A stretch of 64,000 nucleotides of DNA from NCBI RefSeq assembly GCF_000695795.1, contig NZ_JNCA01000009.1, positions 124,001 to 188,000 of the forward strand. Reading direction: 5' to 3'. The position numbers and the translations under genes were made by a program. This document shows positions 34,694 to 40,735 of the stretch, one piece after another. Under the pieces are notes generated by a model. The model saw only the letters and a list, made by a program, of their open reading frames with translations, was not told the origin of the DNA and searched no databases. Numbering within the stretch: position 1 is the first letter of the stretch; each line of letters opens with the position of its first letter. Source of the stretch: Flavobacterium seoulense (GTDB taxonomy: Bacteria; Bacteroidota; Bacteroidia; Flavobacteriales; Flavobacteriaceae).

Positions 34694-34735
34694 TTTGTTA
34701 GTCCGTAGAGTTTAGCGACGCTACGGACTAACAAA
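34694..34735. repeat. Long perfect extragenic palindrome (REP-like) after mesD
   Basis: TTTGTTAGTCCGTAG (34694-34708) pairs perfectly with CTACGGACTAACAAA (34721-34735) around a 12-base loop. No T-run follows, so a mobile or REP-like palindrome is as likely as a terminator. Confidence 0.6.
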
Positions 34736-34922
34736 GTTTATGAGTATTCATAGTTTTTTTAATTTATTTAACTGCAATCTTTTAGCAAATCTTTTTATCT
34801 AAAGTTTTGGTATTTCTCTACTAGGAATTTTATAACATCTGCCTGAAATTAAATAATTTACACTTTAGTCTCATTTGTAAATTTATTAAAGTTAAAAAAT
34901 ATTCACTTAAAAAAATAAAGTT

Positions 34923-35090
34923 ATGGCAGAGATTAAAATTGAGAAGAAAAGGCCAGTCTGGCCATGGATAGTTGTATTGCTTTTGATTGCCGGATTAGTA
35001 TATTATGTCTTTTTAAAAGATGATCAGGTGCAGAATGGTAATACTGTAGAAATGGAAAATACCATAGCAACAGATACTATTGCAGAGTAA
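34923..35090 (+). CDS. Small single-pass membrane protein
   Basis: A 55-residue frame from ATG 34923 to TAA. Basic N-terminus ('MAEIKIEKKRPVWPWI'), one membrane helix ('VVLLLIAGLVYYVFL') and an acidic tail of about 25 residues. It sits 35 bases before the PRC-barrel gene in the same direction and is probably cotranscribed with it. Function unknown; likely an envelope stress or scaffold protein by association only. Confidence 0.7.
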   Translation: MAEIKIEKKRPVWPWIVVLLLIAGLVYYVFLKDDQVQNGNTVEMENTIATDTIAE

Positions 35091-35125
35091 GCAAGGAAAA
35101 ATTAACTTATAAATTAAGAAAGAAC

Positions 35126-35635
35126 ATGGAGAATAGAGACAAAAATTTATACAGACTGGACGAACTTACGGATTACAAGGTAGCTTCAAACTATTCTGAT
35201 GTAAGAGGATGGAAAATAGTAGATGCTGACAATCGTACTATTGGCGAAATTGACAATTTGTGGGTAAATAAAGACATGCAGCGTGTTGTTTATCTCGATG
35301 TAAAAGTCGATAAAGCATTAATCGACGATAGTCGTAATGAAGTGCATGATACCATAGCCCACGACGATGGACGGGAATTTATGTACAAAGAAGGACATAG
35401 TCATCTGATTATACCAATTGGATCTGTAAACATTAATAAGGATACAAAAATTGTCATGGCTAATGGTATATCTTACGATACTTTCAGAAGAACAGGAAGA
35501 TATAATATACAGGACAATTTTGACAGGAACTATGAAAGAAGCGTTTTGAGATCATATTATCCTGATGATTCCCAATCTGGATTTGAAAGTAATGACGATG
35601 CTTTTTACAACCGCAGGGAATTTGACGGTCATTAA
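35126..35635 (+). CDS. PRC-barrel domain protein
   Basis: A 169-residue soluble protein with a PRC-barrel domain at about 15-110 ('SDVRGWKIVDADNRTIGEIDNLWVN', read in parts; 'QRVVYLDVKVDKALI', 'HSHLIIPIGSVNIN'). Similar proteins are common in bacteria, often stress-induced, with no defined reaction. The acidic, aromatic tail ('SYYPDDSQSGFESNDDAFY') is probably disordered. Terminator downstream. Confidence 0.85.
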   Translation: MENRDKNLYRLDELTDYKVASNYSDVRGWKIVDADNRTIGEIDNLWVNKDMQRVVYLDVKVDKALIDDSRNEVHDTIAHDDGREFMYKEGHSHLIIPIGSVNINKDTKIVMANGISYDTFRRTGRYNIQDNFDRNYERSVLRSYYPDDSQSGFESNDDAFYNRREFDGH

Positions 35636-35668
35636 GATTTATATTAAAATTTAGATCTTTATAATAGT

Positions 35669-35704
35669 AAAGACCAGATATTTAAGAATATCTGGTCTTT
35701 GTTG
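35669..35704 (+). terminator. Rho-independent terminator after the PRC-barrel gene
   Basis: AAAGACCAGATATT (35669-35682) pairs perfectly with AATATCTGGTCTTT (35687-35700) around a 4-base loop. Confidence 0.85.
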
Positions 35705-35719
35705 TTATATGAAATTCTG

Positions 35720-35739
35720 TATATGAGCCCAACGAGCTA
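35720..35739 (-). pseudogene. Truncated initiator-tRNA relic at the end of the GIY-YIG array
   Basis: On the minus strand TAGCTCGTTGGGCTCATATA repeats the D-arm/anticodon part of the larger relics at 36049 and 36419. Here the T-arm and acceptor end are missing. It overlaps the stop codon of the GIY-YIG gene. Confidence 0.65.
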
Positions 35740-35991
35740 TAAGTTTTGAATTAGATTTTTTATAAATTCTCTTCCAATTCCTGTTTTTAAATATTTTTCT
35801 CTTTTGAGTACGTCTGTTTTAGAATTGAAAAATTCAATATGAATTACAATCCAGAGTCTGTATTTTAAAGTATGGCCTTTGGTAGATAATTTATTATGTG
35901 ATTTTAATCTTTCTATGAGATTAGAGGTAAAACCTGTGTAGGTTTTGTTGAATTTCTTAGAATATAGAATGTAAACAACAAATTCTTCCAT
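35737..35991 (-). CDS. Small GIY-YIG nuclease, array copy 1
   Basis: An 84-residue single-domain GIY-YIG protein. The GIY part is 'VVYILYSKKFNKTYTGFTS', with 'IERLKSHN' (Arg, His) and the likely metal-binding Glu65 in 'LKREKYLKTG'. It is nearly identical to the copies at 36104 and 36474. Its TAG stop lies within a tRNA relic (TTATAGCTCG on the minus strand). All copies begin after a conserved stretch that includes TTATCCATAAAAACTT. Small proteins of this type are common in Flavobacteria; the role is unknown, and DNA nicking linked to element spread is inference. Confidence 0.88.
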   Translation of the reverse strand: MEEFVVYILYSKKFNKTYTGFTSNLIERLKSHNKLSTKGHTLKYRLWIVIHIEFFNSKTDVLKREKYLKTGIGREFIKNLIQNL

Positions 35992-36016
35992 AAGTTTTTA
36001 TGGATAAATATAAATA

Positions 36017-36044
36017 AAAAAACCTTTCATTTCTGAAAGGTTTT
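36017..36044 (-). terminator. GAAA-loop terminator hairpin, array copy
   Basis: On the minus strand AAAACCTTTCA and TGAAAGGTTTT form a perfect stem closed by a GAAA loop and followed by T-run. It comes just after the tRNA relic and before the next GIY-YIG gene. Confidence 0.8.
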
Positions 36045-36048
36045 CTAG

Positions 36049-36106
36049 TAGCGGGAACAGGACTCGAACCTGTGTCCGCCGCGGCGGATATGAGCCCAAC
36101 GAGCTA
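36049..36106 (-). pseudogene. Initiator-tRNA 3'-half relic with GC palindrome (between GIY-YIG copies 1 and 2)
   Basis: On the minus strand the acceptor 3' strand and T-arm (CAGGTTCGAGTCCTGTTCCC) are identical to the intact tRNAs. The anticodon 3' stem and variable loop are replaced by the palindrome TCCGCCGCGGCGGA. The D-arm 5' part is reduced to TAGCTCGTTGGGCTCAT and the 5' acceptor strand is absent, so it cannot fold into a tRNA. The relic overlaps the GIY-YIG stop codon at 36104-36106. Confidence 0.85.
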
Positions 36107-36358
36107 TAAGTTTTGAATTAGATTTTTTATAAATTCTCTTCCAATTCCTGTTTTTAAATATTTTTTTCTTTTAAGTACGTCTGTTTTAGAGTTGAAAAAT
36201 TCAATATGAATTACAGTCCAGGGTCTGTATTTTAAAGTATAGCCTTTGGTAGATAATTTATTATGTGATTTAAATCTTTCTATGAGATTAGAGGTAAAAC
36301 CTGTGTAGGTTTTGTTGAATTTTTTAGAATATAGAATGTAAACAACAAATTCTTCCAT
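36104..36358 (-). CDS. Small GIY-YIG nuclease, array copy 2 (E65K)
   Basis: An 84-residue near-copy of its neighbours. It differs at the position I take as the catalytic metal-binding Glu: 'LKRKKYLKTG' instead of 'LKREKYLKTG', so residue 65 is Lys. If the assignment is right this copy is inactive as a nuclease, though the frame is intact. It also has Tyr40 where the others have His. The stop codon lies in a tRNA relic as in copy 1. Confidence 0.85.
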   Translation of the reverse strand: MEEFVVYILYSKKFNKTYTGFTSNLIERFKSHNKLSTKGYTLKYRPWTVIHIEFFNSKTDVLKRKKYLKTGIGREFIKNLIQNL

Positions 36359-36384
36359 AAGTTTTTATGGATAAATATAAACAA

Positions 36385-36416
36385 AAAAAGCCTCATATTT
36401 CTATGAAGCTTTTCTT
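36385..36416 (-). terminator. GAAA-loop terminator hairpin, array copy
   Basis: On the minus strand AAAAGCTTCATA pairs with TATGAGGCTTTT around GAAA, with one G-T wobble; the base changes relative to the other copies keep the stem, which supports a functional hairpin. Confidence 0.78.
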
Positions 36417-36418
36417 AG

Positions 36419-36476
36419 TAGCGGGAACAGGACTCGAACCTGTGTCCGCCGCGGCGGATATGAGCCCAACGAGCTA
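36419..36476 (-). pseudogene. Initiator-tRNA 3'-half relic with GC palindrome (between GIY-YIG copies 2 and 3)
   Basis: Same structure as the relic at 36049-36106, and identical to it across the tRNA-derived part: intact T-arm and 3' acceptor strand, TCCGCCGCGGCGGA in place of the variable region, and a shortened D-arm ending in the GIY-YIG stop codon. Confidence 0.85.
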
Positions 36477-36728
36477 TAAGTTTTGAATTAGATTTTTTAT
36501 AAATTCTCTTCCAATTCCTGTTTTTAAATATTTTTCTCTTTTAAGTGCGTCTGTTTTGGAATTGAAAAATTCAATATGAATTACAATCCAGGGTCTGTAT
36601 TTTAAAGTATGGCCTTTGGTAGATAACTTATTATGCGATTTGAATCTTTCTATGAGATTAGAGGTAAAACCTGTGTAGGTTTTGTTGAATTTCTTAGAAT
36701 ATAGAATGTAAACAACAAATTCTTCCAT
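36474..36728 (-). CDS. Small GIY-YIG nuclease, array copy 3 (next to intact tRNA)
   Basis: An 84-residue GIY-YIG protein with all putative catalytic residues ('VVYILYSKKFN', 'TYTGFTS', 'IERFKSHN', Glu65 in 'LKREKYLKTG'). It starts 58 bases after the 3' end of the intact initiator tRNA at 36786, with a terminator hairpin in between. Because it borders the intact tRNA it may be the newest or founding copy. Function unknown; see the array finding. Confidence 0.88.
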   Translation of the reverse strand: MEEFVVYILYSKKFNKTYTGFTSNLIERFKSHNKLSTKGHTLKYRPWIVIHIEFFNSKTDALKREKYLKTGIGREFIKNLIQNL

Positions 36729-36751
36729 AAGTTTTTATGGATAAATATAAA

Positions 36752-36781
36752 TAAAAAAACCTTTCATTTCTGAAAGGTTTT
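36752..36781 (-). terminator. GAAA-loop terminator after initiator tRNA 1
   Basis: On the minus strand AAAACCTTTCA and TGAAAGGTTTT pair around GAAA directly after the tRNA 3' end. This is the parental version of the hairpins repeated within the GIY-YIG array. Confidence 0.85.
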
Positions 36782-36785
36782 CTAG

Positions 36786-36858
36786 TAGCGGGAACAGGAC
36801 TCGAACCTGTGACCTTCGGGTTATGAGCCCGACGAGCTGCCTACTGCTCTATCCCGCG
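36786..36858 (-). tRNA. tRNA-fMet (initiator, CAT), copy 1
   Basis: A 73-base tRNA without encoded CCA. On the minus strand: acceptor CGCGGGA/TCCCGCT, D-arm GAGC/GCTC, anticodon loop CTCATAA, T-arm ACAGG/CCTGT. Three features mark it as initiator: an unpaired first base (C1 opposite T72), the A11-T24 pair in the D-stem, and three consecutive G-C pairs (GGG/CCC) in the anticodon stem. Confidence 0.95.
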
Positions 36859-36880
36859 ATGTATTTTCAATTTATATTTT

Positions 36881-36916
36881 AGAACCTGTGTCCGCTGTGG
36901 CGGATATGAGCCCGAT
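36881..36916 (-). pseudogene. tRNA relic with GC palindrome between the two intact tRNAs
   Basis: On the minus strand it reads CGGGCTCATATCC, then a slightly decayed GC palindrome (GCCACAGCGG), then ACACAGGTTCT: anticodon arm and half of the T-arm of the same tRNA. No GIY-YIG gene is attached. Confidence 0.7.
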
Positions 36917-36972
36917 AACTTTATATTGGTCATTTCGCAAGTGCGATGTGAATTCAATAAAGTTAAACTTAG

Positions 36973-37045
36973 TAGCGGGAACAGGACTCGAACCTGTGAC
37001 CTTCGGGTTATGAGCCCGACGAGCTGCCTACTGCTCTATCCCGCG
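36973..37045 (-). tRNA. tRNA-fMet (initiator, CAT), copy 2
   Basis: Identical over its 73 bases to the copy at 36786-36858, with the same C1-T72 mismatch and GGG/CCC anticodon stem. The spacer between the two copies holds a tRNA relic, and both copies share similar upstream sequence (GATrTATTTTCAATTTrTATTT on the plus strand), so a duplication produced them. Confidence 0.95.
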
Positions 37046-37067
37046 ATATATTTTCAATTTGTATTTC

Positions 37068-37130
37068 AGAACCTGTGTCCGCCGTGGCAGATATGAGCCA
37101 TCTAAATTTGGATACTGCTCTATCCTGCGA
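37068..37130 (-). pseudogene. Decayed initiator-tRNA gene with GC palindrome
   Basis: On the minus strand TCGCAGGATAGAGCAGTA preserves the 5' acceptor and start of the D-arm. The middle is replaced by AATTTAGAT. GGCTCATATC follows with a decayed palindrome, then ACACAGGTTCT. The 3' acceptor strand is missing. Confidence 0.7.
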
Positions 37131-37218
37131 TGTTTCGGGTGCAAAGATACGATTAAATTCGACATATACAATGCTGATTTTAAAAAATGTTTTATTTCCT
37201 CTATTGACTTGATATGAC

Positions 37219-37226
37219 TACCTTTG
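37219..37226 (+). promoter_or_regulatory. -7 promoter element TACCTTTG before era
   Basis: Matches TAnnTTTG and lies 21 bases before the era start, suggesting a short 5' leader. Confidence 0.6.
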
Positions 37227-37247
37227 CAGCATTAAAAAATAATGATA

Positions 37248-38129
37248 ATGACACATAAAGCAGGTTTTGTAAATATTATAGGGAATCCTAATGTAGGGAA
37301 ATCGACGTTGATGAATGCGTTTGTAGGGGAGCGATTGTCTATTATAACTTCTAAAGCCCAAACAACGCGTCATAGAATTCTTGGAATCGTAAATGGAGAT
37401 GATTTTCAGATGGTACTTTCAGATACGCCCGGAATTATCAAACCGGCTTACGAAATGCAGGAATCGATGATGAATTTTGTCAAATCGGCTTTTGAAGATG
37501 CAGATGTTTTGATTTATATGGTCGAAATAGGAGAGCAGGATTTAAAAGACGAAGATTTCTTTAAAAAAATCATACATGCTAAAATTCCGGTTTTGTTGTT
37601 GTTGAACAAAATCGACAATTCAAATCAGGAGCAATTAGAAGCGCAAGTAGCTTTCTGGACAGAAAAAGTGCCAAATGCGGAGATTTTTCCAATCTCGGCT
37701 TTGCAGAATTTTAATGTACCAGAGGTTTTTGGAAGAATTATCGAATTATTGCCGGAATCGCCAGCGTATTATCCAAAAGATCAGTTAACAGATAAACCAG
37801 AGCGTTTCTTCGTAAACGAAACTATTCGTGAAAAAATCTTATTGAATTACGCAAAAGAAATTCCGTATGCAGTCGAAATTGTTACTGAGGAATTTATTGA
37901 AACTGATAACATTATTAAAATCCGTTCGCTGATTATGGTAGAACGTGATACACAAAAAGGAATTATCATTGGTCACAAAGGAGCTGCTTTGAAAAAAGTA
38001 GGAATGGATGCCCGTGTAGATTTAGAGAAATTCTTTGGCAAACAAATCCATATCGAATTGTACGTGAAAGTGAATAAAAACTGGAGAAGCAACGCGAATC
38101 AGTTAAAGCGTTTTGGGTATAATCAGTAA
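37248..38129 (+). CDS. era: GTPase Era
   Basis: A 293-residue ribosome-assembly GTPase that binds the 3' end of 16S rRNA. I use the ATG at 37248, giving 'MTHKAGFVNIIGNPNVGKST'; an ATG 6 bases upstream is also in frame. G1 is 'GNPNVGKS', G3 'DTPG', G4 'LNKID', and G5 'SAL'. The C-terminal KH domain contains 'RDTQKGIIIGHKGAALKKVG'. Length and domain order are normal. Confidence 0.97.
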   Translation: MTHKAGFVNIIGNPNVGKSTLMNAFVGERLSIITSKAQTTRHRILGIVNGDDFQMVLSDTPGIIKPAYEMQESMMNFVKSAFEDADVLIYMVEIGEQDLKDEDFFKKIIHAKIPVLLLLNKIDNSNQEQLEAQVAFWTEKVPNAEIFPISALQNFNVPEVFGRIIELLPESPAYYPKDQLTDKPERFFVNETIREKILLNYAKEIPYAVEIVTEEFIETDNIIKIRSLIMVERDTQKGIIIGHKGAALKKVGMDARVDLEKFFGKQIHIELYVKVNKNWRSNANQLKRFGYNQ

Positions 38130-38267
38130 TTTTTGGTTATTTGTTAATTTGTTTATTCGAATGGCTTTGACTACAGGAATGTATAGCAGGAAATAGCTTC
38201 TAAAAAATAACAAGAAGAGAAAAACTTAGGTACTTAGAAACTTAGAGTCTCAGCAACTTTTTTTAAC

Positions 38268-38275
38268 TACCTTTG
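38268..38275 (+). promoter_or_regulatory. -7 promoter element TACCTTTG before der
   Basis: The same octamer as before era, 98 bases upstream of der. It gives der its own promoter in the 243-base gap between the two GTPase genes. Confidence 0.6.
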
Positions 38276-38372
38276 CAAAAAATTAAATAAGACGTTTAGG
38301 ATAACAAATGATTCGGTTTTTAGGAAGTTAAAAATCTGCAATTTGAAATCTAAAGTCTAAAATTGAAAAAAA

Positions 38373-39683
38373 ATGAATAACATTGTTGCGATAGTAGGAA
38401 GACCTAATGTGGGGAAATCGACCCTTTTTAATAGGCTGATACAAAGAAGAGAAGCTATTGTAGATTCAGTATCTGGGGTTACCCGCGATAGAAACTATGG
38501 TAAAAGCGAGTGGAACGGAAAAGAGTTTTCTGTTATTGATACCGGAGGATACGTTCGCGGAAGTGATGACGTATTTGAAGGTGAAATTCGTAAACAAGTG
38601 GAGCTTGCTATCGACGAAGCTGATGTTATTATTTTTGTGGTTGATGTAGAAGAAGGAATTACTCCAATGGATGAAACGGTGGCGAAGTTGTTGCGTAAAG
38701 TAACCAAGCCTGTTTTGTTAGCCGTAAATAAAGTAGATAATGCCATGCGTGAGAAAGACGCTGTGGAATTTTACAATTTAGGATTAGGAGATTATTATAC
38801 TTTTGCCAGTATTTCAGGAAGCGGAACTGGAGATTTGCTTGATGCTTTAATTGATGCTTTCCCTGAAAAACCTGAACCGGTTCAGGAAGAAGTGGTGTTA
38901 CCACGTTTTGCAGTTGTAGGAAGACCAAATGCCGGGAAATCAAGTTTTATCAATGCGCTTATTGGTCAGGATCGTTTCATGGTAACAGATATTGCAGGAA
39001 CAACTCGTGATGCAATCGATATGAAATTTGACCGTTTTGGTTTTGAATTTAATTTGGTTGATACTGCCGGAATTCGTCGTAAAGCGAAAGTAAAAGAAGA
39101 TTTAGAATTTTACTCGGTAATGCGTTCGGTACGTGCGATTGAGCATGCTGATATTTGTATTCTGGTTATTGATGCAACCCGTGGATTTGAAAGTCAGGAT
39201 CAGAATATTTTCTGGTTGGCTCAAAAAAATAGAAAAGGTGTTGTAATCTTAGTAAACAAATGGGATTTGGTCGAAAAAGATACCATGTCAACCCGCGATT
39301 ACGAAGAGAAAATTAAGAAAGAATTAATGCCATTTACTGATGTGCCAATTCTTTTTGTTTCGGCTTTAACAAAACAACGTTTATTGAAAGCATTAGAAGC
39401 TTCGGTAAAAGTATTTGAAAACCGTCAGCAGCGAATTCCAACTTCAAAATTCAACGAATTTATGTTGAAAGTAATTGAAGCCTATCCGCCGCCGGCAACA
39501 AAAGGGAAATACATAAAAATTAAATACTGTATGCAATTACCATCACCAACACCTCAGTTTGTGTTTTTTGCTAATTTGCCACAGTATGTAAAAGAGCCAT
39601 ACAAGCGTTACCTTGAAAATAAAATTAGAGACAACTGGGATTTCTCAGGTGTTCCAATCGATATTTATATTAGAGAGAAATAG
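38373..39683 (+). CDS. der: GTPase Der (EngA)
   Basis: A 436-residue double-GTPase needed for 50S ribosome assembly. Two G domains in tandem have P-loops 'GRPNVGKST' (about 8-16) and 'GRPNAGKSS' (about 182-190), each with DTxG ('DTGGYVRG', 'DTAGIRRK') and NKxD ('NKVD', 'NKWD'). The C-terminal KH-like domain ('[19 protein letters not shown]') ends the protein. Normal length. Confidence 0.98.
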   Translation: MNNIVAIVGRPNVGKSTLFNRLIQRREAIVDSVSGVTRDRNYGKSEWNGKEFSVIDTGGYVRGSDDVFEGEIRKQVELAIDEADVIIFVVDVEEGITPMDETVAKLLRKVTKPVLLAVNKVDNAMREKDAVEFYNLGLGDYYTFASISGSGTGDLLDALIDAFPEKPEPVQEEVVLPRFAVVGRPNAGKSSFINALIGQDRFMVTDIAGTTRDAIDMKFDRFGFEFNLVDTAGIRRKAKVKEDLEFYSVMRSVRAIEHADICILVIDATRGFESQDQNIFWLAQKNRKGVVILVNKWDLVEKDTMSTRDYEEKIKKELMPFTDVPILFVSALTKQRLLKALEASVKVFENRQQRIPTSKFNEFMLKVIEAYPPPATKGKYIKIKYCMQLPSPTPQFVFFANLPQYVKEPYKRYLENKIRDNWDFSGVPIDIYIREK

Positions 39684-39687
39684 AAAT

Positions 39688-39718
39688 AAAAATCCCGGGC
39701 AATCGGGATTTTTTTATT
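39688..39718 (+). terminator. Rho-independent terminator after der
   Basis: AAAAATCCCG and CGGGATTTTT pair around a 6-base loop, followed by a T-run. Confidence 0.9.
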
Positions 39719-39797
39719 TTATGGGAAATTGTAAGCAATTTTGGTCTGATTCTTGGTTAAGCCAATAAATAGGTCTAATATTTAAAAAGAGAATCAA

Positions 39798-40274
39798 ATG
39801 AGAAAAAATTTACTAGTAGTTGCTGTATTATGTTTAAGCTCAATAGGTTTTTCCCAAAATAAAAATTTTGTTGTAGAAGATCGATTAATGGTTTGGAGAT
39901 TGGTTTACGAAGATCCCACACCTATTTCGGCATTAGAGAAAAACTTCCGTTTAGAGTTTGTTACTGATTCTACAGGATTTATTAAAAGAACCAATTTTGA
40001 AAATAGAAGACTGAATCAGTTTACAGCTGAATTCAAAATTGAATCAAAAAAAGATAAATACCGTGTCTCAGTACATAATATTATATTTTTTGATGATTTA
40101 ATCCGAACCAAAACTACTTTTCAAACTATTCCGGAATATACTATTGAAAGTCAGTTTATGAAAAATGATGGCACTATTAGAAAAGCACCATGGGGATTAA
40201 ATTTGACAGAAATTCTAAATACTTATTTCACAGAATTGTTTACTATTAAAAAAACAGATAATTCAGATTGGTAA
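39798..40274 (+). CDS. Exported protein of unknown function
   Basis: A 158-residue protein with a signal peptide ('NLLVVAVLCLSSIGFSQ'). The mature part is mixed beta/alpha with 'LMVWRLVYEDPTPISALEKN' and 'IFFDDLIRTKTTFQTIPEYT'. I do not recognise a family with confidence. It stands alone between the der terminator and its own weak terminator. Confidence 0.75.
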   Translation: MRKNLLVVAVLCLSSIGFSQNKNFVVEDRLMVWRLVYEDPTPISALEKNFRLEFVTDSTGFIKRTNFENRRLNQFTAEFKIESKKDKYRVSVHNIIFFDDLIRTKTTFQTIPEYTIESQFMKNDGTIRKAPWGLNLTEILNTYFTELFTIKKTDNSDW

Positions 40275-40307
40275 TATTTCATGGAAATAATTACTGTTTC
40301 ATATATC

Positions 40308-40337
40308 AAAGCATCAAGCGCAAGTTTGCTGCTTTTT
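40308..40337 (+). terminator. Probable terminator after the exported protein gene
   Basis: AAGCA-CAA pairs with TTG-TGCTT across one mismatch, followed by TTTTTTTG. A weaker stem than the other terminators in the window. Confidence 0.5.
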
Positions 40338-40517
40338 TTGTTTTTGAAATCCAAGTTCTCCAAAAATCAGACGATAAGTTCCTTAAAATTAAGATGTTCA
40401 GAGGAATAAAATAGTCTTTGGAGTATGCTGTTAATAGAGCTTTTCTTAGTTTTTAAATTTTTAAATTACTGATAATAAATATGTTGGTTTTTATTTTGGA
40501 TAAACAAAACCTTATTT

Positions 40518-40565
40518 TTTGTTAATTAGTATTTTAAATTTATTTTTGTTCTATAAAATTAGTAG
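40518..40565 (+). promoter_or_regulatory. Sulfur-island promoter and palindrome, copy 1
   Basis: A -33 TTTG (ending 40521), 19 bases, then the -7 TATTTTTG (40541-40548). Two bases later comes CTATAAAATTAGTAG (40551-40565), an imperfect palindrome that would cover the transcription start. The same layout precedes the susC genes at 52524 and 61840. Confidence 0.75.
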
Positions 40566-40584
40566 AATATAAAAAACATAAAAA

Positions 40585-40611
40585 ATGAAAAATAGAAAGT
40601 GTTGTAAATAA
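40585..40611 (+). CDS. Cys-Cys leader peptide, copy 1
   Basis: ATG to TAA encoding MKNRKCCK, about 30 bases after the predicted transcription start. The sequence is conserved in position and pattern with MKKQMCC (52375) and MKKRMCCK (61690). In each case the frame ends just before the conserved hairpin. A regulatory role for the two Cys codons is inference. Confidence 0.6.
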   Translation: MKNRKCCK

Positions 40612-40616
40612 AAAAA

Positions 40617-40642
40617 GCCACTTCTGCGGGAACAGAAATGGC
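40617..40642 (+). promoter_or_regulatory. Conserved leader hairpin, copy 1
   Basis: GCCACTTCTG and CAGAAATGGC pair with one C-A mismatch around CGGGAA. It begins 5 bases after the leader-peptide stop. No T-run follows, so it is not itself a terminator. Confidence 0.7.
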
Positions 40643-40735
40643 AAGGCTTAAAAAAAATGTTAATCTCTTAAAAGGCAACAAAAGTTGAAAAATCAATTTT
40701 TGCAGATCCTTTATTTATTAAACCAAAACAAAGTA

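Noticed and set aside
35720..37130. CRISPR-like array of GC palindromes
   Set aside because: Repeats are about 370 or 185 bases apart, the intervals hold near-identical genes or tRNAs rather than unique spacers, and no cas gene is present.
40617..40642. Leader hairpins as ordinary rho-independent terminators
   Set aside because: None of the three copies is followed by a T-run, and the loop sequence is conserved as well as the stem.
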